A DNA stretch of 7,016 nucleotides from Marinospirillum sp. (GTDB lineage: Bacteria > Pseudomonadota > Gammaproteobacteria > Pseudomonadales > Halomonadaceae), in contig SKHR01000050.1 of assembly GCA_007116865.1 (NCBI GenBank), positions 1 through 7,016 of the forward strand, read 5' to 3'. Shown piece by piece: positions 6,306-7,016 of this stretch; position 1 is the first letter of the stretch; the number at the start of each line of letters is the position of its first letter. Below the pieces are notes generated by a model. It was not told the origin of the DNA, did no database searches, and saw nothing but the letters and a program-made list of their open reading frames with translations. Position numbers and translations under genes: made by a program.

Positions 6306-6330
6306 GAGTTAAGAAGCCTCTGATTAACTC
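6306..6330. repeat. 7-bp inverted repeat upstream of the secreted-protein promoter
   Basis: GAGTTAA (6306-6312 by my count, within one or two bases) and TTAACTC (6324-6330) are reverse complements separated by 11 bases. The right arm lies at the expected -35 position of the extended -10 promoter candidate at 6340-6348, which is where a regulator would bind. Confidence 0.6.
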
Positions 6331-6339
6331 CCCAAAATT

Positions 6340-6348
6340 TGAGATAAT
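6340..6348 (+). promoter_or_regulatory. Extended -10 promoter candidate for the secreted-protein gene
   Basis: TGAGATAAT reads as an extended -10 (TG, one base, then GATAAT, a 5-of-6 match). The -35 region around 6321-6326 (TGATTA) is weak, which is common for extended -10 promoters. Transcription would start near 6355, about 40 bases ahead of the ATG at 6395. Confidence 0.45.
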
Positions 6349-6394
6349 ACCAAAAGCTCGGATTGCCAACTTAAAAAAAGAGGTTCTGTTTGCC

Positions 6395-6859
6395 ATGAAA
6401 AAGTCTTTTTGTTTTAAGCTTTTGCTGCCTGCTATTTTGATTGCTTCTGCAAATTCTGCACAAGCAGACAGCATTACGGATGTCTGGCAGTTCGTAACAA
6501 ACGCCTCTTTGACGCTTTGCGTAAAAACCGTGGATGGAGAAAGGTTTACTGGTAATAACTGCGCAGAGACGGAATTCTATCCAAATTTATTAATCCCTAC
6601 GACAGATGGTGTTATTCGCGGCAATCGACGAACGCCAGGTTATGATTACGACCATTGCAGCATTGTCAATTTCCCCGTCATCGAAGGCTACTCTCGCATC
6701 TATTGGGTAGAGGGGAACCACTACGGGTCCAACCCTTCTGTCGAAGCTTCCAAAAACATCGTTCCAACCGACTTCTTTTTCAACGGGTCAAACGAAAGAA
6801 TCGAAAAGACGCGCACTCCCCTAGCCGAAGGTGGCTTTCATGTGCGCGATTGTGACTAA
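6395..6859 (+). CDS. Small secreted protein with four cysteines, unknown function
   Basis: A 154-residue protein that I do not recognise. It begins with a classic Sec signal peptide: MKKSFCFK, a hydrophobic core LLLPAILIASA, then a signal-peptidase I site SAQA-DS after residue 24. The mature part (~130 residues) has four cysteines, C42, C56, C88 and C153, enough for two disulfides, and is rich in aromatic residues, Asn and Gly (RTPGYDYDHCS, SRIYWVEGNHYGSN). It is most likely periplasmic or exported; no lipobox or transmembrane segment is seen. The frame stays open upstream to 6272, but the ATG at 6395 is chosen because of the signal peptide and an AAGAGG at 6378-6383. By eye the gene is more AT-rich than valS or purK, which fits horizontal gain. 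It appears monocistronic, with its own promoter candidate and terminator. Confidence 0.8.
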   Translation: MKKSFCFKLLLPAILIASANSAQADSITDVWQFVTNASLTLCVKTVDGERFTGNNCAETEFYPNLLIPTTDGVIRGNRRTPGYDYDHCSIVNFPVIEGYSRIYWVEGNHYGSNPSVEASKNIVPTDFFFNGSNERIEKTRTPLAEGGFHVRDCD

Positions 6860-6869
6860 AACAAAAGGC

Positions 6870-6893
6870 AGGCAGCACCTAGCTGCCTTTTTT
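6870..6893 (+). terminator. Rho-independent terminator of the secreted-protein gene
   Basis: AGGCAGC (6870-6876) pairs with GCTGCCT (6882-6888) around the loop ACCTA, followed by six Ts to 6893. An alternative, longer register pairs AAAAGGCAG with CTGCCTTTT. The intron starts 2 bases after the T-run. Confidence 0.9.
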
Positions 6894-6895
6894 GG

Positions 6896-7016
6896 GTGCG
6901 CCAGGCATGGCGCGTAGCGCCGTGACAGGCGCTGTTCCGATTCCGCGTGGTGGCGGTCGGATGACTTGGTGGTGAAAGTCCACTACAGGCCCGATCAGGG
7001 GAACTGTTAGCTGAAC
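6896..7016 (+). mobile_element. Group II intron, 5' end (probably class C), continuing beyond the window
   Basis: The sequence opens with GTGCGCC, the bacterial group II intron 5' end, and the first stem GCGCC-AGGCAT-GGCGC (6898-6913) resembles the start of class C introns (GUGUGCCCGGCAUGGGU in the Oceanobacillus intron, from memory). Further domain I landmarks follow: a CCGC/GCGG stem near 6943-6956, GGTGAAAGTCC at 6971-6981 and GAACTGTTAGCTGAAC at 7001-7016, which parallels AACAGUUAGCCUAAC of that intron. Group II introns are self-splicing ribozymes that move by retrohoming with a reverse transcriptase/maturase. That gene is not in this window and would be expected several hundred bases further right. 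The insertion point right behind a terminator hairpin is the known target preference of class C introns. Confidence 0.87.

Larger units (their letters stand above)
6033..6394. other. Gene-poor intergenic stretch with inverted repeats and a promoter candidate
   Basis: There is no convincing gene in these 362 bases. The left part (6085-6220) is purine-rich and contains one 32-codon frame (6120-6218) without a well-placed ribosome binding site. The right part holds two inverted repeats (6268-6299 and 6306-6330) and an extended -10 promoter candidate serving the secreted-protein gene. No clear terminator for the DUF501 gene is visible. Confidence 0.7.

Noticed and set aside
6257..6314. Possible integron attC site around the 9-bp inverted repeat, suggested by GTTCAAC on the left and GTTAAGA on the right.
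   Set aside because: The right box does not fit GTTRRRY, the two boxes are not symmetric about the hairpin, and the stem arms read GTTATGC then GCATAAC, the reverse of the attC order.
6259..6474. Minus-strand 71-codon frame overlapping the signal-peptide region.
   Set aside because: It overlaps the start of the secreted-protein gene, has no ribosome binding site and no recognisable protein features.

Overview
The window looks like a stretch of a gammaproteobacterial chromosome, probably from a marine or salt-adapted species. The ValS, PurE and PurK proteins read like standard gammaproteobacterial versions. The genus cannot be fixed from sequence alone. The ordinary housekeeping genes surround a small light-sensor locus and lead into a more variable right end.

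Left part (1-3060): the 3' end of valS (valyl-tRNA synthetase) reads rightward. It converges, with only 3 bases between the stop codons, on a leftward group of three genes. Read in their own direction these are photoactive yellow protein (pyp, 3060-2683), a short AMP-forming ligase (2679-1453) and an 88-residue two-helix membrane protein (1406-1140). PYP is a blue-light receptor with a p-coumaroyl chromophore thioester-linked to Cys69. The ligase is the expected enzyme for activating p-coumarate. Unusually, its N-terminus reads as an acyl-carrier-protein-like domain with a DS motif at residues 59-60. No tyrosine ammonia-lyase, the usual source of p-coumarate, lies in the window.

Centre (3061-4846): a 155-base divergent intergenic region separates pyp from purEK. 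PurE and PurK are the two enzymes that carboxylate AIR in purine synthesis, and their genes are 2 bases apart, as in a typical operon.

Right part (4847-6032): a Dps-family ferritin-like protein has its own promoter-like sequence, a strong ribosome binding site and a clear terminator. A DUF501-family protein of unknown role follows.

Far right (6033-7016): a 362-base gene-poor stretch holds two inverted repeats and an extended -10 promoter candidate. It is followed by a small secreted protein with four mature cysteines and no recognised family, then a rho-independent terminator. Just after the terminator T-tract, the sequence becomes the 5' end of a group II intron that runs off the window. 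Insertion behind a terminator hairpin is the known habit of class C (IIC) introns, so its reverse transcriptase should lie just beyond the right edge.

Main points of interest are the carrier-domain/ligase fusion paired with PYP, the changed chromophore-pocket positions of this PYP (52, 98 and 100), and the intron-bearing variable end with an unrecognised secreted protein.
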